In this document: positions 1-10,430 of the stretch, in pieces
Layout: the number at the start of each line of letters is the position of its first letter
Position numbering within the stretch: position 1 is the first letter of the stretch
From: Pseudoalteromonas shioyasakiensis
Lineage (GTDB): Bacteria > Pseudomonadota > Gammaproteobacteria > Enterobacterales > Alteromonadaceae
Assembly (NCBI GenBank): GCA_013391845.1
Contig: CP058414.1
Span: forward strand, 3,520,501-3,584,500
DNA length: 64,000 nucleotides
Reading direction: 5' to 3'
Made by a program: the position numbers and the translations under genes
The notes under the pieces: generated by a model
What the model was told of the DNA's origin: nothing
Seen by the model: only the letters and a program-made list of their open reading frames with translations
Database searches by the model: none

Positions 1-1851
1 GCACCGGGTTATATTCCAATCGACAACCCATATGTGCCGCAAGAAATTCTCGATGCCAACCCATATAAAGATCGCATTTATTGGGATCGCCGCTTTAGCG
101 AAGTCGGTAATATCAGCACAGATAATACCCGTAAAACGATTCGTAGTTGGGCAGGTCTTCAAGGCACATTATTTAACGACGAGTGGGACTGGGATCTATC
201 AGCAAGTTATGGTCGTTTTACCCAGCACCAAATCCGCAGCAATGAGTTAAATACCGTAAAACTAAATCAAGCTTTGCAAGCTGAACAGTTAGCAGATGGC
301 ACCATTCAATGTATTGATGAAGCAGCTCGCGCTGAAGGCTGTGTGCCAATTAACTTATTTGGTGAAGGCTCTATCACCGAAGAGATGGCCGCTTGGATCC
401 GCACCAACCCTATTATTGATACCGAAATAAAACAATATGGCGTGGTCGGCTACGTAGCGGGTGATTTATTTGAATTACCAGCAGGCTCTGTATCCGCTGT
501 ATTTGGTGGCGAATATCGTAAAGATAGCCAAGACCTATCAACCAGCGACGACATGAAAGCTGGTGGTATTACCTTCAACTATGTACCAAATTTTTATGGC
601 GAAGTTGAAGTCTATGAAGCTTTTGCAGAACTTGCGATCCCGCTGTTAAAAGATGCTCCTTTAGCAAAAAATTTAAGTGCAGAAACTTCATTACGTTTAG
701 CTAACTACAGCATGGAAAACGTCAACACCGTTGCCAGCTACAAGCTAGGTGTATTTTGGGAACCAATCGAAGGCTATGCATTTAGAGCAAACTACGCTCG
801 CGCTCAACGTGCACCAACGATCACTGAACTTATGTCACCAGCACGTGGCGATTACGACAGCTATGATGATATTTGTGACGGTTTAACAGCAACATCAACT
901 AAACCAGGTCACGATAACTGCCGTAAAGAGCCAACTTTAGCAACACAACTTGCTGCTGATCCAAACTTTGAATTCAGCGATGAGAACAACAGCTATTCTC
1001 CAGGGGCTGGTAACGAAAATCTAAAAGAAGAAACCGCTGATACTTATACATTTGGTGTGACAGTGGCTCCTGCCTTTATAGAAAACTTTAATCTTGCCGT
1101 TGATTACTACGATATTGCCATTGTTGATGCGATTTCGCAGATCAGTAATGAAAACATCATGCGTGAGTGCTACAACTCAGAAGCTGCATGGGGTGAAGAC
1201 AACGTATTTTGTAATGACATTACCCGTAATAGCGAAGGTAACATTATCAAAATTCTACAGCGTCAATATAACCTCGATGAGCTAACTGCACGTGGTTACG
1301 ATGTGGTTGCACAGTACAAACTCGACTTAGATAACCTAGGTCAGTTGTCGTTTAAACTAGATTACAACCATGTAATTGAAAACTCGCAAACCTATGAAGG
1401 CCTTGATGGCAGCTTAGTGACTAGCCATTACGCAGGTTACGGCAGCAGCAAAGATAAAGCATCAATGTCACTTACATGGCGTAACGATAACTTGCGTATT
1501 CGTTGGCGTACAAATTACCTAGGCTCGTTTAAAGCAAGCCAGAGTCTTGAAGAAGATTACAATGAGTATCTTACTGAAAACGATGCCCGCTGTGAGGCTG
1601 GTGAAGATACCTGTATCAGTAACCCAGAAAAACTTGCCTACCAAGATTATGGTTCGTTCTTAAAACACAGCCTTTCAGCGTCTTACACTCTATCACTTGG
1701 TAAACAGAGCCAACTGCGCGTATTCGGTGGTGTGAATAACGTGTTCGATAATAAAGGTGATTTTTATCCATATGGCCGTGGTAACTACTATAGCGCATAC
1801 GGCGGTGGTGCAGGTCGCTACGTGTATGTGGGTGCTCAATATAGCTTTTAA
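1..1851 (+). CDS. TonB-dependent receptor, C-terminal part (cut by window start)
   Basis: Outer-membrane beta-barrel receptor for TonB-energised uptake. The reading frame is open from base 1, so the signal peptide and plug lie outside the window and about 616 residues remain. Family features are the barrel motif YARAQRAPTITEL, the later NENLKEETADTYTFGV, a Cys pair in an extracellular-loop-like segment (ECYNSEAAWGEDNVFCND) and a C-terminus ending ...VGAQYSF, the terminal aromatic that outer-membrane barrels use for assembly. The substrate cannot be told; large receptors of this type in marine bacteria often take up oligosaccharides or peptides. A hairpin terminator follows about 40 bases after the stop. 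The family call is secure; the substrate is unknown. Confidence 0.93.
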   Translation, partial: APGYIPIDNPYVPQEILDANPYKDRIYWDRRFSEVGNISTDNTRKTIRSWAGLQGTLFNDEWDWDLSASYGRFTQHQIRSNELNTVKLNQALQAEQLADGTIQCIDEAARAEGCVPINLFGEGSITEEMAAWIRTNPIIDTEIKQYGVVGYVAGDLFELPAGSVSAVFGGEYRKDSQDLSTSDDMKAGGITFNYVPNFYGEVEVYEAFAELAIPLLKDAPLAKNLSAETSLRLANYSMENVNTVASYKLGVFWEPIEGYAFRANYARAQRAPTITELMSPARGDYDSYDDICDGLTATSTKPGHDNCRKEPTLATQLAADPNFEFSDENNSYSPGAGNENLKEETADTYTFGVTVAPAFIENFNLAVDYYDIAIVDAISQISNENIMRECYNSEAAWGEDNVFCNDITRNSEGNIIKILQRQYNLDELTARGYDVVAQYKLDLDNLGQLSFKLDYNHVIENSQTYEGLDGSLVTSHYAGYGSSKDKASMSLTWRNDNLRIRWRTNYLGSFKASQSLEEDYNEYLTENDARCEAGEDTCISNPEKLAYQDYGSFLKHSLSASYTLSLGKQSQLRVFGGVNNVFDNKGDFYPYGRGNYYSAYGGGAGRYVYVGAQYSF

Positions 1852-1887
1852 CCGTTTCATATGAAGATCCCCAGCTAGGCTGAAATC

Positions 1888-1915
1888 AAAGGCGCATTTT
1901 TATTGCGCCTTTTAT
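1888..1915. terminator. Bidirectional hairpin terminator
   Basis: Stem AAGGCGCA (1889-1896) pairs with TGCGCCTT (1904-1911), flanked by A-rich and T-rich tracts. It lies between the receptor (+) and the ATPase gene (-), which end facing each other, so it can serve both. Confidence 0.8.
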
Positions 1916-3025
1916 CTTTTCCAGCTTTGCATCTCAACTAATCGAGATTCAGTTCGCGCATATTCAAATGCCAGTTTTTGCCCTTGATATAAATCGCTAA
2001 TACCCACCTCGGCCGAAATCACCAGTAATCGGCTGCGATCATAAAACTCATCAACCAAAGCAATAAAGCGCCGAGCTTCATCATCTAAAAAGTGTTCTTG
2101 TAAATCTTGCTTTTCTCGCTGATAACTATCTTCAATGCCATGCACAATTTGCTTGCCCGTTGCCCCGCGCCCCATTACTGGCACATTGACTAAATAAACG
2201 CGCAGAAACTGCTCTGCCAAATAAATATAATCCGCCGTGCTTCTGGGTCCTGAGCAAAGCGTCATAAAATCAAACATAATGGCGTCTTGAGCTTGCATTA
2301 CACAACTAAGCTTACGATGGCAAACCTCTATCATTGTTTGCCTTTGCACTGCTTGCTCTTGTTTTAAAAAGCGCTCTGTTAGGGCATCTTTGTTATTAAT
2401 AAAATAATGTTCGGTTTGTTTGCCAAAGCGAAAGCGATGATCTGTATCGCCTTCAACACTTAAAACATGACAATGCTCATTTAATAAATCGATAGTGGGT
2501 AAAAATCGTGCTCGCTGTAAACCATTACGATACAACTGCTCAGGTTGGCAGTTTGAGGTCGCGACTAACACGACTTGCTGCTCAAACAGGGCTTTGAATA
2601 AACCACCCAAGATCATAGCATCACCAATATCAGAGACAAAAAACTCATCGAAACAAATCAAGCGAATGTGCTCTGCCCACTCTTTAGCAATCACCTTTAG
2701 AGGATTTTTTTGCCCTTGCAGCTGGGTTAGGCGCTCATGCACTTGCTTCATAAAATGATGAAAGTGCAAACGCTGCTTAGCTTCAATATTGACCAACTTG
2801 AAAAACACGTCCATCAACATGGATTTACCACGTCCTACTGGGCCATATAAATAGACCCCTTTTATTGGCTTTGCGCTTTGCCACCAATGTCTTGGCGCAG
2901 CCAGTTTCTGTGGCTAGATTATCAAGAGCATTAATCGCTGTGCGCTGGGCACGGTCTTCTTGCAAATCACCTTTGGCTATTTGCGCTTGGTAATACTGTA
3001 ATATTTGTCCTTGCTGTACTGTCAT
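1912..3025 (-). pseudogene. AFG1/ZapE-like P-loop ATPase, interrupted by a frameshift
   Basis: The family (AFG1/LACE1; ZapE in E. coli) comprises AAA-type ATPases linked to division-ring or membrane-protein quality control. The N-terminal part reads from ATG 3025 (MTVQQGQILQYYQAQIAKGD) to about base 2908. The conserved continuation LAAPRHWW, then KPIKGVYLYGPVGRGKS (Walker A) and MLMDVFF, lies in another frame, which is closed upstream by a TAG. One extra base near the AAA run at 2905-2907 (minus strand) explains the break: removing one A gives a continuous ATELAAPRHWW. The rest is intact: Walker B LICFDEF, then the family motif TSN..P..LYRNGLQRARFLP, to the stop at 1912. The restored protein would be about 370 residues, normal for the family. 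Either a real mutation or a sequencing error is possible. Confidence 0.82.
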
Positions 3026-3083
3026 AGGTAACTAGTATCCGCTATACTCGCCGCCATTGTAGCCGACTAAAAATGTGATCCCA

Positions 3084-3782
3084 ATGAAATTTCCATGCCG
3101 TTTAGATAAATTTATCAGCCATATTGCCGAGTTACCTCGCAGCAAGACCAGAGCAGGTATTAAACGCAAATACGCCACTGTTAATGGTGAGGTGATCACC
3201 TCATTCGATTTGTCTGTAACACAAGATGATGATATTCGCTGGCAAGGCGAGCCGCTGGTCTTTTTAGGCAAGCGCTACTACATGCTTAATAAGCCAGCGG
3301 GCTATGTGTGTGCTAATAAAGATGACCTTCACCCGACTGTATTCGATTTACTTGATGAACCAAACATGAGCGACTTTCATGTTGCAGGTCGGTTAGATAT
3401 CGATACTACAGGTTTAGTGATCATTACTAATGACGGCGACTGGTCACACAAAATTACAGCCCCAAAGCATAACAAGTTCAAAACTTATTTAGTTGAAACT
3501 CAAGAGCCTATTGATGAAGAAGCGATTGCAGCGTTAGAGCAAGGGGTACAATTGCACAACGAAAAAGAGCTAACTCGCCCTGCTATTGTTGAAAAACTTG
3601 CAAGCTACAGCTTACGCCTTTCAATTTGCGAAGGTAAATACCATCAAGTTAAACGAATGCTTGCCGCTGTAGGCAATAAAGTTGTTGAATTACATCGTGA
3701 AAAAATAGCGGATATCACCCTCGATGAAAGCCTTGCAAGCGGTGAATATCGTGCTCTTACAGAAGCCGAACTCAAGCTCTAA
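3084..3782 (+). CDS. rsuA: 16S rRNA pseudouridine synthase (RsuA type)
   Basis: Converts a uridine of 16S rRNA (U516 in E. coli) to pseudouridine. An N-terminal S4 RNA-binding domain (CRLDKFISHIAELPRSK..., first ~60 residues) is followed by a synthase domain with the catalytic motif GRLDIDTTGL, where the first Asp is the nucleophile, and the C-terminal motif EGKYHQVKRMLAAVGNKV. About 232 residues, matching E. coli RsuA. I chose ATG 3084 because family proteins begin close to the RLDK motif; an in-frame GTG at 3075 is possible, and neither has a clear ribosome-binding site. It is divergent from the frameshifted ATPase gene, with about 50 bases shared between them. Confidence 0.93.
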   Translation: MKFPCRLDKFISHIAELPRSKTRAGIKRKYATVNGEVITSFDLSVTQDDDIRWQGEPLVFLGKRYYMLNKPAGYVCANKDDLHPTVFDLLDEPNMSDFHVAGRLDIDTTGLVIITNDGDWSHKITAPKHNKFKTYLVETQEPIDEEAIAALEQGVQLHNEKELTRPAIVEKLASYSLRLSICEGKYHQVKRMLAAVGNKVVELHREKIADITLDESLASGEYRALTEAELKL

Positions 3783-3885
3783 ATAGGTACTTGAGCAAAA
3801 GTCATGATAACGCTGTCATTTTTCCTTAATAAAACCAGACAAACGTGGTAAAAGTTAACAGGGGAAATAATAAAGGAGGCTGACT

Positions 3886-5511
3886 GTGTTATCAGGACTA
3901 GCTTTAAAAACAAAAATCACCTTATTTGCTATCGCTATGTTTATTGCGTTATCTGCGATAGCTTTACTTGGCTTACAGTCTTTACGCCATGCTAGCGAAA
4001 GCGACAACATCGCGCGTATCAACCAGCTCATGAAAAGCACTACCAATATTGTTGAGCAATTTGAGTTGATGGTTAAAAACAACCAACTCAAAGAAGCACA
4101 AGCAAAGAAACTTGCTATTCAGGTGCTGCGCGAAAATAAATACCACGACTCAGAATATGTGTACGTCGTCGACAACAACTTAAATTTTGTCGCTACCCCA
4201 CACGACCCTGAGCTGCATGGCACCAGCTTTAATGATTTTAAAGACGCCAGTGGCAACAGCATCGGCCGTATGGTCGAAAATTTAGTGGGTAACACAACCA
4301 ATAAAATTATCACCTATCATTGGGATTCAGTGCGTGATGGTGAAACGGTAGATTTAACCTCTGTAGTACAAAAAACACCGCTGTTTGGCTGGTATGTTGG
4401 TACTGGCATTAGCGCTAAAGAAGTTGATGAACGTTATTGGAATACCGCTAAGTGGTTGCTGGGCCTTTCCATGCTTATTGCCATTGCGCTGACTTTTGCT
4501 ATTGCTCGCTTTGGTTCATCGCTGACTAATGCCTTAGGCGGCGAAATTGATGAAGTAATTGGTATTGTTAAAAACGTCTCTCGCGGCAACTTAAACTCAC
4601 ATATTCGCCAAGATGCTCCTCCAGAGAGCATTATTGCTGCCATGCATTACATGCAGCAAGGTTTACGTGGCGTTGTTGGCGGCATTAAAGGCGTTACAGA
4701 TAGCTTAAAGAATCAAAGTGTCGATAACGAATCTCGCTCTGTTGAACTCGATAAACTGACTCGTAGCCTTAATGAAGAAACTCAAATGGTTGCTTCAGCA
4801 ATTACCGAGTTAACAGCCTCAGCGCAAACGGTTGTTGAACATGCCGAACAAGCAGCCTACTCAGTGCAAGAAGCTGAGCAGCAAGGTCAAAGTGCAAGTC
4901 ACTTAACCAGCGAGGCTGCTGACACCATCGCGCTTTTAGAGCAGCAAATTGACAGCGCTGGTAATAATATTCAAGTACTCGATGATGAGGTAAATAACAT
5001 CGCAAATGTACTCAGTGTTATTCAAGGTATTGCCGAGCAAACCAACTTGCTTGCGCTTAATGCTGCGATAGAAGCCGCCCGTGCTGGTGAGCAAGGGCGA
5101 GGCTTTGCTGTAGTTGCTGATGAAGTGCGCGGACTTGCCCAGCGCACGCAAACCAGCACAGAAGAAATTCGTAATATGATTGGCAAACTGCAAGCAGCAA
5201 CCCAAGATGCCAAATCATCAGTGTCCCTAAGTATGACAACCAGCGAACAAACCGTTGAAAAGTCGAAAAAAGCGAATGACGAGCTAAAACGGGTAGCAAG
5301 CTCACTCAGCGCCATAGCACAAATGAGCCATCAGATAGCTATTGCTGCAAAAGAGCAACTAGATGCCGGTGAAGACACAGCCAAACGCATCGTAACTATC
5401 TCAGACACGGCTTCACAAACGGCTGATGTATCTAATCAGGCTCATACAGCAACCGATTTGATCAAAGGCCTTACTAACGATTTAGAAACTGAAACCGCTA
5501 AATTCAGCTAA
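3886..5511 (+). CDS. Methyl-accepting chemotaxis protein with periplasmic Cache domain
   Basis: Membrane chemoreceptor that signals to CheA/CheW. Membrane helix 1 lies at about residues 9-31. The periplasmic part (about 35-185) looks like a single Cache domain (sCache_2 type: [20 protein letters not shown], and GWYVGTGI near its end). Membrane helix 2 is at about 190-208, followed by a HAMP-like region and the coiled-coil signalling domain with the highly conserved tip [19 protein letters not shown]. 541 residues. The start is GTG 3886, fixed by a strong ribosome-binding site, AAAGGAGG, just upstream. No C-terminal pentapeptide tether for CheR is seen. sCache_2 receptors often bind small organic acids, but the ligand here is unknown. 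Confidence 0.94.
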   Translation: MLSGLALKTKITLFAIAMFIALSAIALLGLQSLRHASESDNIARINQLMKSTTNIVEQFELMVKNNQLKEAQAKKLAIQVLRENKYHDSEYVYVVDNNLNFVATPHDPELHGTSFNDFKDASGNSIGRMVENLVGNTTNKIITYHWDSVRDGETVDLTSVVQKTPLFGWYVGTGISAKEVDERYWNTAKWLLGLSMLIAIALTFAIARFGSSLTNALGGEIDEVIGIVKNVSRGNLNSHIRQDAPPESIIAAMHYMQQGLRGVVGGIKGVTDSLKNQSVDNESRSVELDKLTRSLNEETQMVASAITELTASAQTVVEHAEQAAYSVQEAEQQGQSASHLTSEAADTIALLEQQIDSAGNNIQVLDDEVNNIANVLSVIQGIAEQTNLLALNAAIEAARAGEQGRGFAVVADEVRGLAQRTQTSTEEIRNMIGKLQAATQDAKSSVSLSMTTSEQTVEKSKKANDELKRVASSLSAIAQMSHQIAIAAKEQLDAGEDTAKRIVTISDTASQTADVSNQAHTATDLIKGLTNDLETETAKFS

Positions 5512-5530
5512 CCTTCGCTAACTTAAAACG

Positions 5531-5558
5531 AGAAAGCCCAGCAACTGCTGGGCTTTCT
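5531..5558 (+). terminator. Rho-independent terminator after the chemoreceptor
   Basis: Near-perfect palindrome: AGAAAGCCCAGCA pairs with TGCTGGGCTTTCT across a 2-4 base loop and is followed by TTGTTAT. The A-rich left flank lets it also serve the convergent gene ending at 5575. Confidence 0.85.
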
Positions 5559-5574
5559 TGTTATAAAATTTGCA

Positions 5575-6363
5575 CTAAGACTTTATTTGTACCAAATCAA
5601 AATCGGCCATACCAGGCACCATTTGTTGTAAGCGTGATTCAGTGACATCTAACGAGTTCAAACACTCACAGTACTCAGATGCCTTCATCTCTAACTGCTC
5701 TGCTTTCTTTTGCAGTGATTTATCAATTTCTTTTGAGATGATATCCATACGCTGCCCCATATCATTGATACGGTCTTCGATATTACCTTCGCGCGACTTA
5801 AAAGCATCCCCTAGCGAGACTAAAATAGCGCCAAGTGAACCGTGAACTGCAGAGTGAATTTTTTGGCTGATTTCTTTGGTAAAAAAATCATCGATTTTCG
5901 ACAGCGACTGCGGGGCAATAAAGAAAAAGTCATCACCACGCTTAAATTTATCCATTAATGCACGTTCAACATATTGCAGCTGAGTTTTTAGCACTTCAGG
6001 CTCTTTGTCTGACATGCCCTCAACAACTTGCTCGATGGCACTTAAGCCAAGGTTTACACCATCTGTTGCCAGGTCAACAAGTTCAGGGACGGTTTGTCTG
6101 ATCCCTCGGCTGAACTGCTCAACTACTTTGCTTTCTTCGGGACTTAAATCAACCCAATAACCTCGTATAAACAATTGGTTATCGTTGTTAATTTGCACGC
6201 GAGTTTGACCCTTATCAACAATACGAATGACATCATCGGTAATGATTAAGCCATGGCTTAGCTCTACATCACATTGTTTTTTTTCTAAGGTTGCGTAGCT
6301 GGAAAAGCTAGAGAATGTAATGGCCGCTGCTAACAACGAGCGAGAAAAGAACGCCATATACAC
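5575..6363 (-). CDS. DUF2884 (YggN-like) secreted protein
   Basis: 262 residues with an N-terminal signal peptide (about residues 1-24, ending FSSYA), so periplasmic or exported. The body matches the DUF2884/YggN family pattern: an early CDVELSHGLIITDDVIRI segment, a long helical middle (VDLATDGVNLGLSAIEQVVEG) and a C-terminal helical part with a CEC motif. Members have no established function. The real start may be Met3. It is monocistronic, between terminators at 5531-5558 and 6425-6445. Family recognition is moderately sure; function is unknown. Confidence 0.78.
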   Translation of the reverse strand: MYMAFFSRSLLAAAITFSSFSSYATLEKKQCDVELSHGLIITDDVIRIVDKGQTRVQINNDNQLFIRGYWVDLSPEESKVVEQFSRGIRQTVPELVDLATDGVNLGLSAIEQVVEGMSDKEPEVLKTQLQYVERALMDKFKRGDDFFFIAPQSLSKIDDFFTKEISQKIHSAVHGSLGAILVSLGDAFKSREGNIEDRINDMGQRMDIISKEIDKSLQKKAEQLEMKASEYCECLNSLDVTESRLQQMVPGMADFDLVQIKS

Positions 6364-6424
6364 CTCAAAAAGACAAAAAAGGAAGGCCGCTAGATTAGCA
6401 AATATCCAATTTTATGCAAGTAAA

Positions 6425-6445
6425 ACGCCTAGCTATGCTAGGCGC
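6425..6445 (-). terminator. Terminator of the metalloprotease gene
   Basis: Stem CGCCTAGC (6426-6433) pairs with GCTAGGCG (6437-6444) across a 3-base loop. Read on the minus strand it is followed by TTTTAC, placing it just after the stop at 6463. Confidence 0.75.
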
Positions 6446-6462
6446 TTTGAAGTAAAAATGGA

Positions 6463-8892
6463 TTAAATTGGTGAGCCCGGTGGCATTGGCAACACTTTAA
6501 AGTTTGCAGGCCATTCACCGCTTTCTAAAAAGAGACTGATTTGCTCACTTAAATATTGCTTAAATGCACTGTTCCCAACGGATGCACTGCCTAGCATTGA
6601 TTCTTGCTGGTAACTCTTTGCGAGTTTAGCTAAGTAATAACGCAATTGAGCTTGTACTTCGGGTGCCACTTCATTGCTTGCAACTAAATCAGCAAATTGT
6701 TTCGCTGTTAAAAGCTGCACACGTTGGCTAATTTTACCAGCCATCCCTGAAGCAACCTGCTGTTCGAAAATTTGCTGATAAGTTTGTGCTAATAGTGCAT
6801 CTAAACCATAAAGTGCATCACTTCGTGCTTGTTGCTGCGCTAAACGGTTAATGCGTTGGCTATTAAAAAGTAGGCTCAAACTATGTGCAGCTGCAACCTC
6901 TGGCAGTGCCATCGCATCAAGCGTTAGTCCTGTACGACCAACAATGCTCTCCCGTGATTTTGATTCACCATAGGCTTTTGGTGGAATAAGCGCTAATACC
7001 GACTCAGGTAAAACAAGGTTCTCTGCTTTTAATGTCGCAAGCATAGCATCCACTGCAGCTTGTTGTGTTTGCTTTGCAACAACCTGTGCCCCTTTAGGTT
7101 GTGAGCCATCACGCACTTCGTATTCGTAATTCACGCCAGCAATTAGCTTAACAGCAGCTTCAACTTGATAGCGATGGAATAGATAAAGCGGCACCAGCAT
7201 TTCTTCTAATTGCGACAAAGCAGTGCCTGTTTTGATGTTTTCTATACCAAAGTTAGTCAGCGCTTGCTTACGAACATCAAGTACACGCATTAGCTCATCA
7301 CTTGGTGAACGACCATTATCCCATAAATGCCCTGTTGGATGAGCACCACCTTGAGCGCGGGCATCACTGTCTGAGATAAACTCCAGCCCTTTGTTTTTAT
7401 TCTCAGCTAAAATTGCGGCCAATTGCTGTGCTTCATCTTGATTTGTGAAATCGCTATAACCGTATTTAACAACTTGGGTATCCCAAACGCCCATACCAGA
7501 AGCATAGCCTCGGCTAACATCTAACTTACCTTGTTCATTAAAGCTAAGTAGCGGGTGTGGATAATCCATCACAGAGGCTCTATCTGCCACTGAGGCTGCA
7601 AAGTTATGAGAAATACCTAAAGTATGCCCCACTTCATGAGCACTTAACTGACGAATACGATCAAGTGCCATTGCTTGTAAGCGCTTAGCCACTTCATTCC
7701 CTTCAAAATAAGGTGCAGCTAATGCTTCTGCAATTAAGATGTCTTGACGAACACGTAATGAACCCAGAGTCACATGGCCTTTTATAATTTCGCCTGTCCG
7801 CGGGTCAATCACAGAGCTACCATACGACCAACCACGCGTTGCACGGTGCACCCATTGGATCACGTTGTAGCGTACATCCATAGGGTCGGCATCATCTGGT
7901 AGCACTTTAACTATAAAAGCATTCTTGTAGCCTGCTGCGTTAAATGCATCATTCCACCATTTAGCACCATCAAGTAATGCTGATTTAACTGGCTCAGGTA
8001 CGCCCGGATCTAAATAATAAACTATCGGCTCAACGGGTTCGCTGATTGGTAGGCTTGGATCTTTTTTCGCTAAACGATGGCGAGGGATGTAACGCACATA
8101 CATAGACTCACCCAGCGCAGCCGCATAGTCTTTATGTTCAATACTCCAGAAACCTGCTTGAGGGTGGAACTTACGCGGGGTGTAGTTATCATCAGGCAGT
8201 TCAATTAATGAATGATGCATATGCACCGTTAGCGCGTAAGGGTCTGCACTCACTTGGCGAACATACTTACCAGGCTTATTACCTTGAAAAGTAAGTACTG
8301 CTTCTAATTCAGTATTTTTTTCAAATGCTTTTGAGCGTGCTAAATAAACCGCACTGCGGTTGCTATCTAAGTTAAAACTTCCCTGGCCAGTTGCCGATAA
8401 ACGACGGCTCACACCATGAACATCGCTTAATAAATAAGGTGTGTAATCCACTAATACGGCGGTTTCTGACTGAGCAACAACACTAAACCCTGCTAAGATA
8501 CTTGATGCAAATGCCTCTTTAATACTTTGTTGTTCCGCAAGGTTATTAGTGTTAGCACGGTAATAAGTATTTATGGCTCTTAACATCACCTTATCGCCAA
8601 AACGTTCAAACTGAACTAAGTGAGTATCACCTAGCTGACCGCGATCTAAGCCAATATCGTTTGAACCGACACCATAAGGTAAGCTTTGTTGTAATAAAAA
8701 TTGCTGCTCGAGTTTATCCACCTCAAGATACAATTTGCCGTTTTCTGTATCGTAGTAAAATGAAAAATAGCCTGAAAAATGAGTCATTTTTTCAGTAAAA
8801 TCATTTATAGACTTAATTGCTGCGTGTGCTTGAGTTATCATAGTAAGTAGCACAGCTAAGAGCAGATATCGTAGTAATGGTATTTTTTGCAT
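6463..8892 (-). CDS. Secreted zinc-dependent metalloprotease (DUF5117/DUF4953 family)
   Basis: 809 residues with a clear signal peptide (about 1-24, ending TQAHA). The central catalytic motif HEVGHTLGISHNF (residues 419-431) is the extended HExxHxxGxxH zinc site of metzincin-like proteases. The downstream segment SVMDYPHP (about 440-447) is the matching Met-turn. The N-terminal third corresponds to DUF5117 and the catalytic part to DUF4953, as in large uncharacterised proteases common in marine gammaproteobacteria and Bacteroidetes. It probably works in the periplasm or outside the cell; its substrate is unknown. It is a single gene with its own terminator. Confidence 0.9.
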   Translation of the reverse strand: MQKIPLLRYLLLAVLLTMITQAHAAIKSINDFTEKMTHFSGYFSFYYDTENGKLYLEVDKLEQQFLLQQSLPYGVGSNDIGLDRGQLGDTHLVQFERFGDKVMLRAINTYYRANTNNLAEQQSIKEAFASSILAGFSVVAQSETAVLVDYTPYLLSDVHGVSRRLSATGQGSFNLDSNRSAVYLARSKAFEKNTELEAVLTFQGNKPGKYVRQVSADPYALTVHMHHSLIELPDDNYTPRKFHPQAGFWSIEHKDYAAALGESMYVRYIPRHRLAKKDPSLPISEPVEPIVYYLDPGVPEPVKSALLDGAKWWNDAFNAAGYKNAFIVKVLPDDADPMDVRYNVIQWVHRATRGWSYGSSVIDPRTGEIIKGHVTLGSLRVRQDILIAEALAAPYFEGNEVAKRLQAMALDRIRQLSAHEVGHTLGISHNFAASVADRASVMDYPHPLLSFNEQGKLDVSRGYASGMGVWDTQVVKYGYSDFTNQDEAQQLAAILAENKNKGLEFISDSDARAQGGAHPTGHLWDNGRSPSDELMRVLDVRKQALTNFGIENIKTGTALSQLEEMLVPLYLFHRYQVEAAVKLIAGVNYEYEVRDGSQPKGAQVVAKQTQQAAVDAMLATLKAENLVLPESVLALIPPKAYGESKSRESIVGRTGLTLDAMALPEVAAAHSLSLLFNSQRINRLAQQQARSDALYGLDALLAQTYQQIFEQQVASGMAGKISQRVQLLTAKQFADLVASNEVAPEVQAQLRYYLAKLAKSYQQESMLGSASVGNSAFKQYLSEQISLFLESGEWPANFKVLPMPPGSPI

Positions 8893-9052
8893 AATCTTAT
8901 CTTTGTTATTCGCGTTTTAAATACTGTATAGGTATTAAGCAGTATAAAGTACCGCCAAGAAAAATCAGCTATTTAAGACGAAATTCAGCGCTTGCTAAGA
9001 CATTCTCTCTCACACTAAAAATGTCTGGCTACAACGTTATCAGGAAAATAGA

Positions 9053-10021
9053 ATGCGTAGACTCCCACCGGTATTGTTAGAAGATGGTTGCCCTCGTGAA
9101 CTGATCTCATTGATCAGAACGGTACTTGCGGCATGTAAAGAGATTTCATTTCGTGTTGGTCAAGGCGCCCTATCTGGCGTATTAGGCTCAACCCTAGACG
9201 AAAACATTCAGGGTGAAACACAGAAAAAACTCGACGTTCTAACTAACCAACTTTTAAAAGATATTTTATTAGAATCGGGCTACGTAAAAGCCATTGCCTC
9301 TGAAGAAGAAGACTTCACCGTTGCGGGTAACCCTAATGCCAACTACATTGTTGCATTCGACCCACTTGATGGTTCATCAAATACAGATATCAACTCACTC
9401 GTTGGTACGATTTTCTCAATTATGGCGGCGCCTGAAGGTGCAGATCCGGCCGACCCAAGTATCTTTATGCAACCGGGTAAAAACCAAGTAGCGGCTGGTT
9501 ACGTGTTATATGGCCCATCAACGGTGCTAGCATTAACAACAGGCAAAGGTACACGCTTTTTCACCTTAGATAAAACTCACGGTACCTTCTTATTAACAGA
9601 AGACTTTGCAAAAGTACCTGAAGATACTAGCGAATTTGCTATCAATGCTTCAAACCAACGTCATTGGCAGCCAGCGATGCAAAATTACATCAATGACTTA
9701 ATTGCTGGTGACACAGGCCCGCGTGGTCGTAACTTCAACATGCGCTGGATTGCTGCAATGGTGGGTGATGTGCACCGTGTATTATGTCGTGGTGGTATTT
9801 TTACTTACCCAACCGACACGAAAGATCCAAATAAACCTAACAAATTACGTTTATTATACGAAGCAAACCCAATGGCAATGTTAATCGAACAAGCTGGCGG
9901 TATAGCCTCTACTGGTACTGAGCGCATCATGGATATTCAACCTGATGCAATCCACCAACGTGTGGCGGTGATCTTAGGTTCGAAAAACGAAGTTGAAACC
10001 TGTTTAAACTACCATAAATAG
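9053..10021 (+). CDS. fbp: Fructose-1,6-bisphosphatase, class I
   Basis: Hydrolyses fructose 1,6-bisphosphate to fructose 6-phosphate, the committed step of gluconeogenesis. 322 residues, typical for class I. Visible motifs are the acidic metal-binding cluster SEEED (about 83-87), the signature [13 protein letters not shown] (102-114, with D103 and D106 as metal ligands) and the class I active-site segment [19 protein letters not shown]. The start ATG 9053 follows CAGGAAA. It is a monocistronic-looking gene, divergent from the metalloprotease. Confidence 0.97.
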   Translation: MRRLPPVLLEDGCPRELISLIRTVLAACKEISFRVGQGALSGVLGSTLDENIQGETQKKLDVLTNQLLKDILLESGYVKAIASEEEDFTVAGNPNANYIVAFDPLDGSSNTDINSLVGTIFSIMAAPEGADPADPSIFMQPGKNQVAAGYVLYGPSTVLALTTGKGTRFFTLDKTHGTFLLTEDFAKVPEDTSEFAINASNQRHWQPAMQNYINDLIAGDTGPRGRNFNMRWIAAMVGDVHRVLCRGGIFTYPTDTKDPNKPNKLRLLYEANPMAMLIEQAGGIASTGTERIMDIQPDAIHQRVAVILGSKNEVETCLNYHK

Positions 10022-10067
10022 CAACAAGCAAATGCCTTAAGCTAAATAAGCTTAGGGCTAAAAGAAG

Positions 10068-10388
10068 CTATTTCATCACTTCTAATAGCTTCTTTAGCGT
10101 ACTTTTACTCAATTCACCCATTTGCTCGTTATTGCTTAAAGCGTAAATAGCCCCTTCTACGGCACTTTCGTCTATGTCTTGTCGTGACTCTAGTACGTTC
10201 GCCCAAAGTTCTAATTCATCAATATCTATTTCGCCGTTAATAGCACGCTGTAGAACCTGACAGAACACTTCTTGCGTTAGAATATACACATCATCTTGGA
10301 TGTCAGGAGTGCTTGTAATAACTGAAATTGCCTCAAATCGATTATCACCAAAACGAGCAAACTCTCCTAATGCGTCTAATTTATCCAT
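10068..10388 (-). CDS. Small acidic hypothetical protein
   Basis: 106 residues, acidic, with no signal peptide or membrane segment and a composition suggesting an all-helical cytoplasmic protein. I do not recognise a family. It ends 46 bases from the convergent fbp stop and is divergent from the cysteine-rich gene at 10431 with a 42-base gap, so the two may share a control region. The length, clean ATG and lack of a competing frame support a real gene; function is unknown. Confidence 0.65.
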   Translation of the reverse strand: MDKLDALGEFARFGDNRFEAISVITSTPDIQDDVYILTQEVFCQVLQRAINGEIDIDELELWANVLESRQDIDESAVEGAIYALSNNEQMGELSKSTLKKLLEVMK

Positions 10389-10430
10389 TTGCTATGCTTA
10401 CCTTTTCAATCTCAAAGCACCTTTTAATTA

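Noticed and set aside
2825..3025. Separate 66-residue gene next to the ATPase
   Set aside because: Its first ~38 residues are the N-terminus of the ATPase, and the rest is the out-of-frame reading of the Walker A region. It is one half of a frameshifted gene.
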